Shown piece by piece: positions 5,763 to 12,003 of a stretch of DNA of 13,984 bases. Origin of the DNA: JBJXGF01 sp046153015 (GTDB taxonomy: Bacteria > Actinomycetota > Acidimicrobiia > Acidimicrobiales > CAIXPF01). Position numbers and translations under genes: made by a program. Numbering within the stretch: position 1 is the stretch's first letter; each line of letters starts with the position of its first letter. The notes beneath the pieces are model-generated. The model was not told the origin of the DNA. It saw only the letters and a program-made list of their open reading frames with translations, and made no database searches. The stretch is from contig JBJXGF010000124.1 in NCBI GenBank assembly GCA_046153015.1, forward strand, positions 1-13,984. The letters run 5' to 3'.

Positions 5763-6763
5763 GTGCGGTACACGGTGAGGTTCGCATCGGCAGCGGTCAT
5801 GGCGTCGGCTTGCACGTCCGACGGTGGCTCGACGTCGCTGATCAGTTCTGAGGTCTCCATCGAGACGTCAGACGTGTCCGGCTCACTCGCATCAACGAGC
5901 CCACTCACGACAACGACCACAGCCGCAACCCCAGCACTGACCTCGACGACTACCTCCACCACGACCCCCATCTCCACGTCGACGACCTCGACAACTACGC
6001 CTCCGCCGATCGGAGTCGCGCGCCCGTTCGTGGATCCGTCGATCTGTGTAGCGACGAGCCGGTGGGGTGGCGAATGGAACGGCGGGTCGGACGGCGGGTC
6101 GAACGGCGTGGCGTGGAACCTGTTCGCCCGATCGAGCACCGGTCCCATCTCGATTCAGATCATCGGAGATCGCGACCGTGGACCCACCGGGCCGTATGCA
6201 ATGGTGCTCCGCTACGTCGACCGACGAGCTGGCGTTGAGAATCGTGAGACCGAGGTTGTCGGGGACTTCGCTGTTGCTCTTGTCATAGTCCCGAACGGAA
6301 ACGCCCACGCCGTTCTGGAATCTCGACGATGGTGGCGAGGGCTACTTGAGGTCGCGGGGACTTGATCGCGACACGGTCGTTGGCATTCTCGAGGGCTTGA
6401 CGGTTCGCGACGAATCAGACGACCGCAGCGGATTCGACTTCGCGCCGCCGGCTGAGACCTCGAACGGTGTCGAACTCCTTCACGAGGGGATCTGGGGGAC
6501 CTACGGCGGTTCGTATGCGGCGATCGAGTGCACGTCTCCTGACGGTGAAGCGTTCTATCGCATTGGCGCCGACCCATGGCGTCGTCGACCCGATCGTCGA
6601 GTACGCCTTCGTCAGCGATCGCCCTCCGCCGCTTGAGGTCGGATATCGAGAGGGCTCGCTGATCGTGATCGACGGATTCGGGGAACGGCCAGACGCACCA
6701 ACGGTCGACGACGTCTACAACGCGGACGAAACGACCTGGGCCGCGATCCCGCCGAGCGACTGA
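5763..6763 (+). pseudogene. Thr-rich lipoprotein-like gene broken by two frameshifts
   Basis: The first segment (GTG at 5763) encodes VRYTVRFASAAVMASACTSDGG, a short signal-like N terminus with a cysteine in lipobox-like context (ASAC). A long Ser/Thr-rich spacer (about residues 28-85) with repeated TTST units follows, then an extracellular-type domain (ICVATSRWGGEWNGGSDGGS, ISIQIIGDRDRGPTGPYAMV). Coding sense continues in a second frame from about 6320 (DDGGEGYLRSRGLDRDTVVG, GVELLHEGIWGTYGGSYAAI) and in a third from about 6575 (GVVDPIVEYAFVSDRPPPLE, REGSLIVIDGFGERPDAPTV), ending at the TGA at 6761-6763. Each shift equals one extra base (or two missing). If repaired, it would be a secreted lipoprotein of about 330 residues with a Thr-rich stalk. 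Family unknown. Sequencing error is an alternative explanation for the breaks, though two in one gene makes decay likely. Confidence 0.65.
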
Positions 6764-7161
6764 GGGGTGAGCGAGCACACGCTGTCAAGCCGTCGCAGCC
6801 GAACGGGGGGCGTCAAGAGTCGCACACTTCGACACGCAGAATCCCTCCCCGTTCCCCCGTGACACCGCCGCACTGCGGCCCTTCTGTGCGCCCGTCGGCG
6901 AACACCTCTCAACGACGGCCAACTACTGAGGGTAGTGGCCTGAGACAGGGCTGCCTTCGTGGCCGTTTGTGGGCAGATCCTCTTGGCCGCCGACAGTGTC
7001 GACGGTCGGTCGGGATGAGAATCCTGCGATCCGTTGTGGGCGGGCGGCTGGCTTGCCCGGTCGAGCAGTCGCCGGCGTGTCGTGGACGGTTGGCGCCGGG
7101 CTGGTGGGCGGGGGAGGGCTGCTGGGGTGACCGCTGCTGTGTCTGCCGCCCGGCCGCCGCC
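6764..7161. other. Gene-free stretch upstream of SSB, its right half duplicated near 9850
   Basis: No gene is supported. From about 7075 onward the sequence (GGGCTGGTGGG, GGGTGACCGCTGCTGTGTCTGCC) is clearly similar to the region upstream of the SSB at 10093 (about 9915-9960). The repeat unit therefore includes more than 200 bases of upstream DNA, likely the promoter and untranslated leader. Confidence 0.55.
6917..6940. terminator. Hairpin downstream of the lipoprotein-like pseudogene
   Basis: GGCCA-a-CTAC / GTAG-TGGCC pairs nine bases with one bulged A around a five-base loop. It lies about 150 bases after the last stop codon, with no genes in between, so a terminator is possible but not compelling. 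Confidence 0.3.
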
Positions 7162-7211
7162 GGGGGCAAGGCCGAGCCCCGTGCGGGGTCCCGGTCGGGA
7201 GCCTTGCCCCC
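7162..7211 (+). promoter_or_regulatory. Structured leader of SSB gene, 11-bp stem with inner hairpin
   Basis: GGGGGCAAGGC (7162-7172) pairs perfectly with GCCTTGCCCCC (7201-7211). Inside, GCCCC-GTGC-GGGGT forms a second small hairpin. The same arrangement occurs at 9975-10022, and its 5' half at 307-334, always upstream of an SSB frame. It lies about 70 bases before the ATG, so it could be part of the mRNA leader. Autoregulation by SSB or a DNA-level role as a folded single-strand structure are both possible. Confidence 0.6.
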
Positions 7212-7282
7212 GGGTCCGGCTCGGGTCGGCCGGTTCGGCGCTGTCCCAGCAGCCCACCCCGACCAATCAGGGAGCAGCAGCC

Positions 7283-7654
7283 ATGAACTCGATCAGCCTC
7301 GTCGGCCGGCTCACCAGCGACCCCGAACTCCGGCCCCTCACCGACACCGCCACGGTGTGCCGGCTCCGGGTCGCCGTCGACAACCCCCGCCGCAAGGACC
7401 AGCCGCTCTTCATCAACATCCAAGTCTGGGAGCGGCTCGGCGAAACATGCGCCGAGCACCTCGAGCGAGGCCGCCTGATCGCCGTCACCGGCCGCCTCGA
7501 CCTCGACCAATGGACCACCAACGCGCCGGCGCCGGCCGGTCCGCCGGTGGCGCGGCGGGCGCTGCGCCAAGCACCCGAACCGGCTGGTGAGCGCCGCTCC
7601 GCCTACTACGTCACCGCCGAGTCGATCACCTTCCTCGACCCGCCCAAGACCTGA
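7283..7654 (+). CDS. ssb: Single-stranded DNA-binding protein without acidic tip
   Basis: The 123-residue protein begins MNSISLVGRLTSDPELRPLT and has the standard bacterial SSB OB-fold order: GRLTSDPELR (strand 1), VCRLRVAVDNPRR, QPLFINIQVW, ERLGETCAEHLERGRLIAVT, GRLDLDQW and SAYYVTAESITFL. It would coat single-stranded DNA, here probably for a mobile element or as a paralogue of the chromosomal SSB. Unusual features are an Ala/Pro/Arg-rich insertion of about 30 residues between GRLDLDQWTT and RSAYYV, and an end at FLDPPKT without the disordered tail and acidic Phe-ending tip that recruits repair proteins. The start is supported by GGGAG about eight bases upstream. It is a close paralogue of the gene at 10093, with a shared leader. 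Confidence 0.9.
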   Translation: MNSISLVGRLTSDPELRPLTDTATVCRLRVAVDNPRRKDQPLFINIQVWERLGETCAEHLERGRLIAVTGRLDLDQWTTNAPAPAGPPVARRALRQAPEPAGERRSAYYVTAESITFLDPPKT

Positions 7655-7673
7655 GACCCGCTGAACGCCGCAT

Positions 7674-7703
7674 GGGGCCGGACTCCTGACCGGGTTCGGC
7701 CCC
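7674..7703 (+). terminator. Hairpin terminator after SSB
   Basis: GGGGCCG (7674-7680) pairs with CGGCCCC (7697-7703), extended by one wobble and one A-T pair, beginning 19 bases after the SSB stop codon. It also lies beyond the end of the converging toxin relic and could serve both directions. Confidence 0.5.
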
Positions 7704-7733
7704 CCGAGGCGGCACCGCCCGGCGTCCGCGTGA

Positions 7734-7978
7734 TTACGCCGCCCCGATACGCGGGCGCCGCACCCGCAGCCGACCCTCGGCCACCGGCGGCCGGATCTCG
7801 TGATCAGCGCGGGCCTGCTCTGCGAGCACGATCCGGTCCTCGCCGGCGGCGTGGTCGAGGATGCCCCGGTCGGCGGCGTCGCGTGGGCCGACCTCGCGGA
7901 CATGAACGGCGTTGTGTCCGGCGGGGTGAGGAGCTCCGCGACGCGGGGCGAAAGGTTGGCGTCGACCAAGAACCTCAC
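7734..7978 (-). pseudogene. Frameshifted DUF5615 PIN-like toxin
   Basis: The GTG at 7978 starts VRFLVDANLSPRVAELLT, the typical N terminus of DUF5615 PIN-like toxins with the first catalytic aspartate (D6). Around 7925, in a C-rich run, the sense frame shifts: the next part reads HPAGHNAVHVREVGPRDAAD, then RGILDHAAGEDRIVL, again classic for this family. After that the expected final part (the D-T-D-F-G segment of the active site) is absent. The frame ends in EIRPPVAEGRLRVRRPRIGA and a TAA. It is thus both frameshifted and missing its catalytic C terminus. Its start overlaps the stop of the DUF433 gene by four bases (GTGA), showing that it was the toxin of that pair. Confidence 0.8.
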
Positions 7979-8205
7979 CCGCGACGGGCGAGGGGCAGCT
8001 CCCGGTCTTGCACCGCGGCGGCGGCGTACTCGAGCGCGGCGGTGATGTCCTCGGCTTCGAGGTCGGGGAAATCGGCCAGGATCTGCGCCGGGGTCTGGCC
8101 GGCGGCGAGCTGACCCAGGATCGCCGAGACCGGGAGCCGCATTCCCCTGATGCAGGGCGCGCCCCTCATCTGCGCGGGGTTCACCGTGATCCGCTCGAAG
8201 GCCAC
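7975..8205 (-). CDS. DUF433 antitoxin
   Basis: The 76-residue product is a typical DUF433 protein: VNPAQMRGAPCIRGMRLPVS followed by AILGQLAAGQTPAQILADFP and DLEAEDITAALEYAA, a small winged-HTH-like DNA-binding fold. In many bacteria DUF433 genes precede DUF5615 PIN-like toxins and act as their antitoxins; that pairing is seen here with a 4-base overlap. The toxin is broken, so this protein is now an orphan antitoxin that could still bind DNA or neutralise related toxins elsewhere. It starts with GTG and has only a weak GGAA ribosome site. It lies 61 bases after the minus-strand SSB gene in the same direction. Confidence 0.85.
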   Translation of the reverse strand: MAFERITVNPAQMRGAPCIRGMRLPVSAILGQLAAGQTPAQILADFPDLEAEDITAALEYAAAAVQDRELPLARRG

Positions 8206-8240
8206 GCGAGGTTCCGGGGGCTCCGGGCGTCGCGCCGGGC

Positions 8241-8262
8241 GGGGGGGGGCCCCCCCCGGGGG
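8241..8262 (-). terminator. Homopolymer palindrome between SSB and DUF433
   Basis: Nine G, eight C and five G in a row form a simple self-complementary tract just after the minus-strand SSB stop. It may act as a terminator between SSB and the DUF433 gene. Such tracts are also prone to slippage and sequencing error. Confidence 0.35.
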
Positions 8263-8266
8263 CGGG

Positions 8267-8611
8267 TTAGAAGGGTTCTTCGCCGGGGCGGGTCTCGGCG
8301 GCGGCTGGGCGGGGGCCGTCGAGGTAGTGGGTGGCGGCGGCGATGATTTCGAGGCGTTCCCGGCGTTGGCCGGTCTGGTCGGTCCAGGTGTTGTGGTGGA
8401 GGCGGCCGGTGACGGCGATGAGGCGGCCTTTGGTGAGCCAGCGGGCGTCGTTCTCGCCTCTCGTGCCGAAGCTGATGATGGTGACGAAGTCGGCGCCGGT
8501 GTCGGTGCCGGGGCGGTCGAGGGCGAGCCGGTAGCGGCAGATCGGGTTGCCCTTGGGGGCGGTGAGCTCGGGGTCGGCGGCGAGGCGGCCGATCAGGTTG
8601 ACCTGGTTCAT
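8267..8611 (-). CDS. ssb: Divergent single-stranded DNA-binding protein with acidic tip
   Basis: The 114-residue protein starts MNQVNLIGRLAADPELTAPK and shows the SSB OB-fold: ICRYRLALDRPG, DFVTIISFGTRGENDARWLT, KGRLIAVTGRLHHNTWTDQT, RRERLEIIAAATHYLDGP. It differs strongly from the two plus-strand copies (shared mainly GRL, DPEL and KGRLIAVTGRL) and lacks their loop insertion. A short Pro/Ala tail ends in GEEPF, which resembles the acidic Phe-ending tip (DDDIPF in E. coli) through which SSB recruits partner proteins, so it may do what the others cannot. The ATG at 8611 has AAAGGA seven bases upstream. It is first in a line with DUF433 and the broken toxin. Confidence 0.9.
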   Translation of the reverse strand: MNQVNLIGRLAADPELTAPKGNPICRYRLALDRPGTDTGADFVTIISFGTRGENDARWLTKGRLIAVTGRLHHNTWTDQTGQRRERLEIIAAATHYLDGPRPAAAETRPGEEPF

Positions 8612-9047
8612 CGTCTGGTCCTTTCTTGTTGGTTCCGGCCTGCGGGGGCCGGCGGGTTGGGGGTGGGTTGTGACGGCCGGCCCACCCCTCCGCCCGGGGC
8701 GGGCGGGGCACAGGGACGCCCACGTGTCAGCGGGGGCGAGTGAGGACAATCCGCCTGCGGGGTCCCGCAACGACCCTTGACCCGCCCCAGCCCCGGGCGG
8801 GGGACGGCTGCCAGGACACAACAACCCCACCTCCCGAGCCAGCCCGCCCCCGCAACGGCGGCAACCAGAAGAGAAGACGGCGCCGATGCGCACCACGGCG
8901 AACTGGCGGTGTCGGCAGGAGTCGAGCGTGTCGCCCACGCGCGCCTCTCCTGCGTATGGCTCGGGGAACGCGTGATTCGGGCGAACGCTCGCGTCCCCCG
9001 AGCCGACCCCAGCATGACATCCCCGCCGTCCGAGCCGGCGGCTCGGG
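8612..9047. other. Gene-free stretch between minus-strand HTH and SSB genes
   Basis: No gene is supported. It should contain the promoter and leader of the minus-strand SSB. A GCGGG-AC-CCCGC hairpin at about 8757-8769 is only loosely like the leader hairpins of the plus-strand SSBs. A strong inverted repeat is listed separately. Confidence 0.4.
8959..9003 (-). terminator. Long imperfect hairpin downstream of the HTH gene
   Basis: GCTCGGGGAACGCG (8959-8972) pairs with CGCGTCCCCCGAGC (8990-9003) in a 14-base stem with one mismatch and a 17-base loop. It lies 44 bases after the stop codon of the minus-strand HTH gene and is most simply its terminator. Confidence 0.45.
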
Positions 9048-9260
9048 TCAGCGTGGCCGGGTGCACCAGTCCGGCCAGACCAGCGCCGGGTGCAGGCCGA
9101 CGGCGATGGCGGCCCGGTCCGCTTGGAGATCGCTGAGCCCCTCGGCCCGCCAGCGGTGCACCGTGCGCGCCGTGACGCCCAACCGGTCCGCCAGGCGGCC
9201 CGCGCTGTCCTCTCGGCACACGACCATCAGCTCCTCGAACGGCCACCGGCTCTGCGTCAT
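9048..9260 (-). CDS. Small HTH regulator of mobile-element type
   Basis: The 70-residue product reads MTQSRWPFEELMVVCREDSA, GRLADRLGVTARTVHRWRAE, GLSDLQADRAAIAVGLHPAL and VWPDW. Residues 20-40 are a helix-turn-helix (R-L-A-D-R-L-G-V-T-A-R-T-V-H-R-W), and L-x-x-x-Q-A-D-R-A-A-I-A-x-G-L-H-P is the dimerisation-like continuation seen in short DNA-binding proteins of actinobacterial elements. It probably regulates nearby element genes. The ATG at 9260 is chosen over a longer upstream frame because GGGAGGGG stands four bases before it, and the upstream residues are Arg/Pro-rich noise. It is divergent from the excisionase-like gene at 9574. Confidence 0.75.
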   Translation of the reverse strand: MTQSRWPFEELMVVCREDSAGRLADRLGVTARTVHRWRAEGLSDLQADRAAIAVGLHPALVWPDWCTRPR

Positions 9261-9573
9261 CGCACCCCTCCCGCGCTCTGGGGGGTCCAGCGCCCCCCGG
9301 CGCTGGCTGGAAGCCCCAGTTCCGCCGTGGCCGGGCCCCGGGGTCACGCCCCGCCCGAGCCGCCCGCCCGCCAACGTCTGCTGCGCCGGTGGTCCGTCGG
9401 CGAGGGCGCGGCGGCGACGCCACCAGGCAGGCAGCGTGCGGCGCGTCAGCCCGCCTGGGGTTCGCACAGGCGGGGCTTGAACCCGGCCGCGGGGCACGGC
9501 CACGGCACACGCCGCGTCATCGGAGACTCACGGCCTATCGCTGCGTTTCGTGCTGTTCCGCACGGTCCGGTGT
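9261..9573. other. Divergent intergenic region between two HTH genes
   Basis: No gene or clear promoter hexamers are visible. The region probably carries both divergent promoters and could be where the two small HTH proteins bind. Confidence 0.4.
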
Positions 9574-9741
9574 GTGAAGCCTTTGCTGTCCTGCGCCGAC
9601 GCCGCCGAGCTGCTCGGCATCCAGCCCAACACCCTTCGCCGGCTCATCGAGCACGGGCGCCTGCCCGCCTACCGGGTTGGCCGCCTGGTCAAGCTCCGCC
9701 CGGAGGACCTCGACGAGTACGTCCGCCGAAACCGGATGTGA
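9574..9741 (+). CDS. Excisionase-like HTH protein (MerR-type fold)
   Basis: The product of about 55 residues reads MKPLLSCADAAELLGIQPNT, LRRLIEHGRLPAYRVGRLVK and LRPEDLDEYVRRNRM. This is the compact winged-helix of excisionase/AlpA-like proteins (HTH_17): an N-terminal helix-turn-helix, the wing (L-P-A-Y-R-V-G-R-L-V-K-L) and a final helix. Such proteins bend DNA for element excision or act as regulators. No integrase is in the window, so an excision role is only an inference. I chose the GTG at 9574, which matches the usual length; a GTG at 9550 is possible, and neither has a good ribosome site. A truncated duplicate lies at 3213-3294. The SSB module follows on the same strand. Confidence 0.8.
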   Translation: MKPLLSCADAAELLGIQPNTLRRLIEHGRLPAYRVGRLVKLRPEDLDEYVRRNRM

Positions 9742-9974
9742 CCCAACCCCATCGCCAGCGTCGCGGCCGGCGGCGGGGGCACGGCGCTCGGCCGGGTGGG
9801 AGGTCGTTGGGCCGGTGGCAGCGCAGCGTGGTTCAGCGTGGTGGGGGCTCTCCGCGCAGGCCGGCTTCTGGTGGACCGCCGAGCAGCGACCGGGCTGTTG
9901 ACGGGGCTTGGCTCCGGGCTGGTGGGGGAGCGCTGCCGGGTGACCGCTGCCGTGTCTGCCGTCCCGGACCCGTC
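9742..9974. other. Upstream region of SSB, homologous to the one before 7283
   Basis: No gene is supported. The segment from about 9915 on (CCGGGCTGGTGGGGGAGCGC, GGGTGACCGCTGCCGTGTC) parallels 7090-7147 upstream of the other plus-strand SSB, so this is the same duplicated control region. Confidence 0.5.
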
Positions 9975-10022
9975 GGCGCAAGGCCAAGCCCCTACAGGGT
10001 CCCTGCCGGGAGCCTTGCCCCC
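9975..10022 (+). promoter_or_regulatory. Structured leader of the second plus-strand SSB
   Basis: GCAAGGC (9978-9984) pairs with GCCTTGC (10012-10018), with two further G-C pairs after a mismatch, around an inner CCC-TACA-GGG hairpin. Bases in the inner loop differ from the copy at 7162 while the arms are kept, which suggests selection on the fold. It ends about 70 bases before the SSB start. Confidence 0.55.
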
Positions 10023-10092
10023 GACCCGGCTCGGGTCGGCCGTGTCGGCGCTGTCCCAGCAGCCCACCCACCAACCCAGGGAGCAGCAGCAC

Positions 10093-10467
10093 ATGAACTC
10101 GATCAGCCTCGTCGGGCGGCTCACCGTCGACCCCGAGCTCCGTCCCCTCACCGACACGAGCACGGTGTGCTGTCTCCGGCTGGCGGTCGACAACCCTCGC
10201 CGCCAGGACCAGCCGCTGTACATCAACATCCAGGCGTGGGGCCGGCTCGGCGAAACCTGCGCCGAGCATCTCGCCAAGGGCCGCCTGATCGCCGTGACCG
10301 GCCGCCTCGACCTCGACCAGTGGACCACCACCCCGCCCGAAGCGGCCGGCCCGCAGACCGCCCGGCGGGCCCTGCGCCAACAGCCCGCACCGGCGGGGGA
10401 GCGCCGCTCCGCCTACTACGTCACCGCCGACACGATCACCTTCCTGGACTCCCCGACGGCCAGGTGA
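10093..10467 (+). CDS. ssb: Single-stranded DNA-binding protein without acidic tip, paralogue
   Basis: The 124-residue protein begins MNSISLVGRLTVDPELRPLT and is co-linear with the SSB at 7283, differing at scattered positions (CCLRLAVDNPRRQDQPLYIN, AWGRLGETCAEHLAKGRLIA). It has the full OB-fold, the same Pro/Ala/Arg-rich insertion (PPEAAGPQTARRALRQQPAP) and the same end (ITFLDSPTAR) with no acidic tip. GGGAG upstream supports the ATG. It follows the excisionase-like gene by about 350 bases of conserved leader. Both copies are intact, so both appear to have been retained or the duplication is recent; their divergence argues against a very recent event. Confidence 0.9.
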   Translation: MNSISLVGRLTVDPELRPLTDTSTVCCLRLAVDNPRRQDQPLYINIQAWGRLGETCAEHLAKGRLIAVTGRLDLDQWTTTPPEAAGPQTARRALRQQPAPAGERRSAYYVTADTITFLDSPTAR

Positions 10468-10472
10468 ACGGG

Positions 10473-10510
10473 CCCCGGGGGCCGGGCCTGCGGGCCCGGT
10501 TCCCCCGGGG
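10473..10510. terminator. Strong hairpin between convergent SSB and nuclease-like genes
   Basis: CCGGGCC (10482-10488) pairs with GGCCCGG (10493-10499), continued outward by CCCCGGGG against CCCCGGGG with small offsets. It begins five bases after the SSB stop and lies about 110 bases beyond the end of the converging gene at 10622, so it may serve as a bidirectional terminator. Confidence 0.6.
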
Positions 10511-10621
10511 CGCCGGGTCCAGGGCTGGGTGAAATTTGCGCGGACAGCGTCGACTGCCCGGGAGCGTGTTCGGCCTAGGAGGTCGCCTGGGAGAACTGGG
10601 GACTGGGGGTGCGGGCGCCTG

Positions 10622-11065
10622 TCAGCCCGCTGCCGGGAGCAGGCGGGCCGGCCAGCCGCCGGGAGCGACCAGGAAGGGTTCGAGCAGCTCGACGAGCCGG
10701 GCGCTTGGCCTCGAGGTGCTGTACCGGCCCCGCCGCCACGAGCCGCTCGCTGTCCAGCCCATGTCTTGGGCGACGCCGATCGTTTCGTGTTGGGTGAGGT
10801 AGTAGATGCGCGACTCGAGCGGTCGGGCGACTCCCGACACGTAGGCGTGGAGCAGGTGCGGGAACCGGTCGTACTTGCGGTCGACGCTGAAGGACGCCCC
10901 GCTGGCCGCCTTCAGCTGGATCGGGCGCGCGGCGAACCCGAGGGCCTCGTCGAGGTCGAGGTCGGCGACCTCGACGCCGTCGGCGAGGAGCTGCGCCGTG
11001 AGCAGGTTGCGGCCGATCAGCTCGACGTGTTGCGCATCGAGGCGTGGCGGTGTCGGCGTGGCCAT
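10622..11065 (-). CDS. PD-(D/E)XK-like protein, probably catalytically impaired
   Basis: The 147-residue protein reads LDAQHVELIGRNLLTAQLLA (9-28), RPIQLKAASGASFSVDRKYD (48-67), HLLHAYVSG, RIYYLTQHETIGVAQDMGWT and PSARLVELLEPFLVAPGGW. This matches a widespread uncharacterised family with a restriction-endonuclease-like core, in which I-Q-L-K forms the second half of a D…(E/Q)xK site. From memory, family members have a segment like P-x-x-D-x-G-x-D-L-I-A-Y between the E-V-A strand and the I-Q-L-K strand. Here VEVADLDLDEALGFAARPIQ passes straight from one to the other, so about a dozen residues with the catalytic aspartate seem to be deleted in frame. Role in the cell unknown. The start (ATG 11065) has no good ribosome site. 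Confidence 0.6.
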   Translation of the reverse strand: MATPTPPRLDAQHVELIGRNLLTAQLLADGVEVADLDLDEALGFAARPIQLKAASGASFSVDRKYDRFPHLLHAYVSGVARPLESRIYYLTQHETIGVAQDMGWTASGSWRRGRYSTSRPSARLVELLEPFLVAPGGWPARLLPAAG

Positions 11066-11145
11066 GTGACCCGTTGTACCGAGCCCAGGTTGGTCTGACG
11101 GCGGCGGGAACGGCGCCGCCCGGCAGGGCTGGGAGCCGGTCCGGC

Positions 11146-11985
11146 TCAGGGCGGCGGTTCGGACTCGGGGCGGAGGACGACCAGCGGCCCAGAGCGGCCT
11201 GCCCGCAGCGGGGCCGCCCAGCCGCGGGCGGCGAGGGCGTCCAGGCGGGCGGCCAGCCGCTCGCGGTGGGCTGGCGCGGGGACCAGCAGGAACAGCCGCA
11301 CCGAGCCCGACGACGCCTGAACCGCGGCGAGAGGTTCGACGCCCAGAGCGTCTCGCAGCTCGACGAGGCGGCGTTGGGCCTGCACCACCACCGGCGCGGA
11401 GCGGTCGGCGTGGTGATACGCCAGCAGGCTCTGACCCCGGTCGACGTAGCCGGCGAGCTCGTCCAGGTAGGCGTGCTTGACCGCCTTGGTCAAGTGCCGG
11501 CCCGCCGGATGGTCGGCGGGGCGCAGCCCGTTGTCGGGGTCCACGAAGACCAGCTCGGCGCCGACCATCGCATCATGCGCCTCGGCCAGCCACGCCCTGC
11601 GCCGTGCCAGGCGCCCGGCCCGGTCCCCGGACGCCGCGCCGCTCAGGTCGAGACGCCGGCTGAACCACACGGCGCCGGGCAGCACACCGGCGGCTTCGAG
11701 CGCGGCGACGCTGCGCCCCTGCTTGACGACCCCGCCGAGACGGCGATGCAGGTCGGGGTCCAACGCCTGGAGCCGCCGCCCTACGGCGTCGCCCGCGTCC
11801 AGGTAGGCGACGTGCTTGCCGTCGGCGTTGTGGTCCTCGTCGACGGTGAGGTACCACACGACGCCCACCCGCAGCGGCTCCGCACCGTCGACCGGGGCGT
11901 GCAGCCAGCGCAGCAGCCCGAACTTCAAGAAGTCCCCAACATCACCCGCATACCGGTCCTGCAAGACCCCAGCATGCCGGCCCAC
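11146..11985 (-). CDS. Conserved protein of unknown function
   Basis: The protein of about 279 residues has strongly patterned segments: LQDRYAGDVGDFLKFGLLRW near the N terminus, GVVWYLTVDEDHNADGKHVA, YLDAGDAVGRRLQALDPDLH, ELVFVDPDNGLRPADH in the middle, and RGQSLLAYHHADRSAPVVVQ, SSGSVRLFLLVPAPAHRERL at the end. I recognise it as a recurrent hypothetical family but cannot name it. V-F-V-D-P-D-N-G followed by Y-H-H suggests a Rossmann-like or nuclease-like active site, as an inference only. The start is uncertain: GTG 11985 is used, TTG 11964 is closer to where conserved sequence begins, and the ATG at 12051 would run back over an SSB relic. It lies upstream of and in line with the gene at 10622, 80 bases apart, with a small GGCGGC/GCCGCC hairpin between. 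Confidence 0.65.
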   Translation of the reverse strand: MGRHAGVLQDRYAGDVGDFLKFGLLRWLHAPVDGAEPLRVGVVWYLTVDEDHNADGKHVAYLDAGDAVGRRLQALDPDLHRRLGGVVKQGRSVAALEAAGVLPGAVWFSRRLDLSGAASGDRAGRLARRRAWLAEAHDAMVGAELVFVDPDNGLRPADHPAGRHLTKAVKHAYLDELAGYVDRGQSLLAYHHADRSAPVVVQAQRRLVELRDALGVEPLAAVQASSGSVRLFLLVPAPAHRERLAARLDALAARGWAAPLRAGRSGPLVVLRPESEPPP

Positions 11986-12003
11986 GAGAAACCGCCACAC
12001 CCA

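Noticed and set aside
5654..6148. A minus-strand Val-rich frame opposite the Thr-rich spacer
   Set aside because: The VVVEVVVEV pattern is simply the complement of Thr-rich repeats.
6923..7978. A 351-codon minus-strand frame starting with the DUF5615 N terminus
   Set aside because: Only the first 18 or so residues are real; after the frameshift it reads nonsense and runs antisense through the SSB gene at 7283.
9475..9500. A T-arm-like GGTTCAAGCCCC on the minus strand, suggestive of a tRNA end or attachment site
   Set aside because: The flanking bases do not form the five-base T stem, and no acceptor stem, anticodon arm or CCA is present.
9090..10532. A 480-codon plus-strand open frame
   Set aside because: It is antisense to the HTH gene at 9048-9260 and out of frame with the excisionase-like and SSB genes; Arg/Pro-rich composition with no domain.
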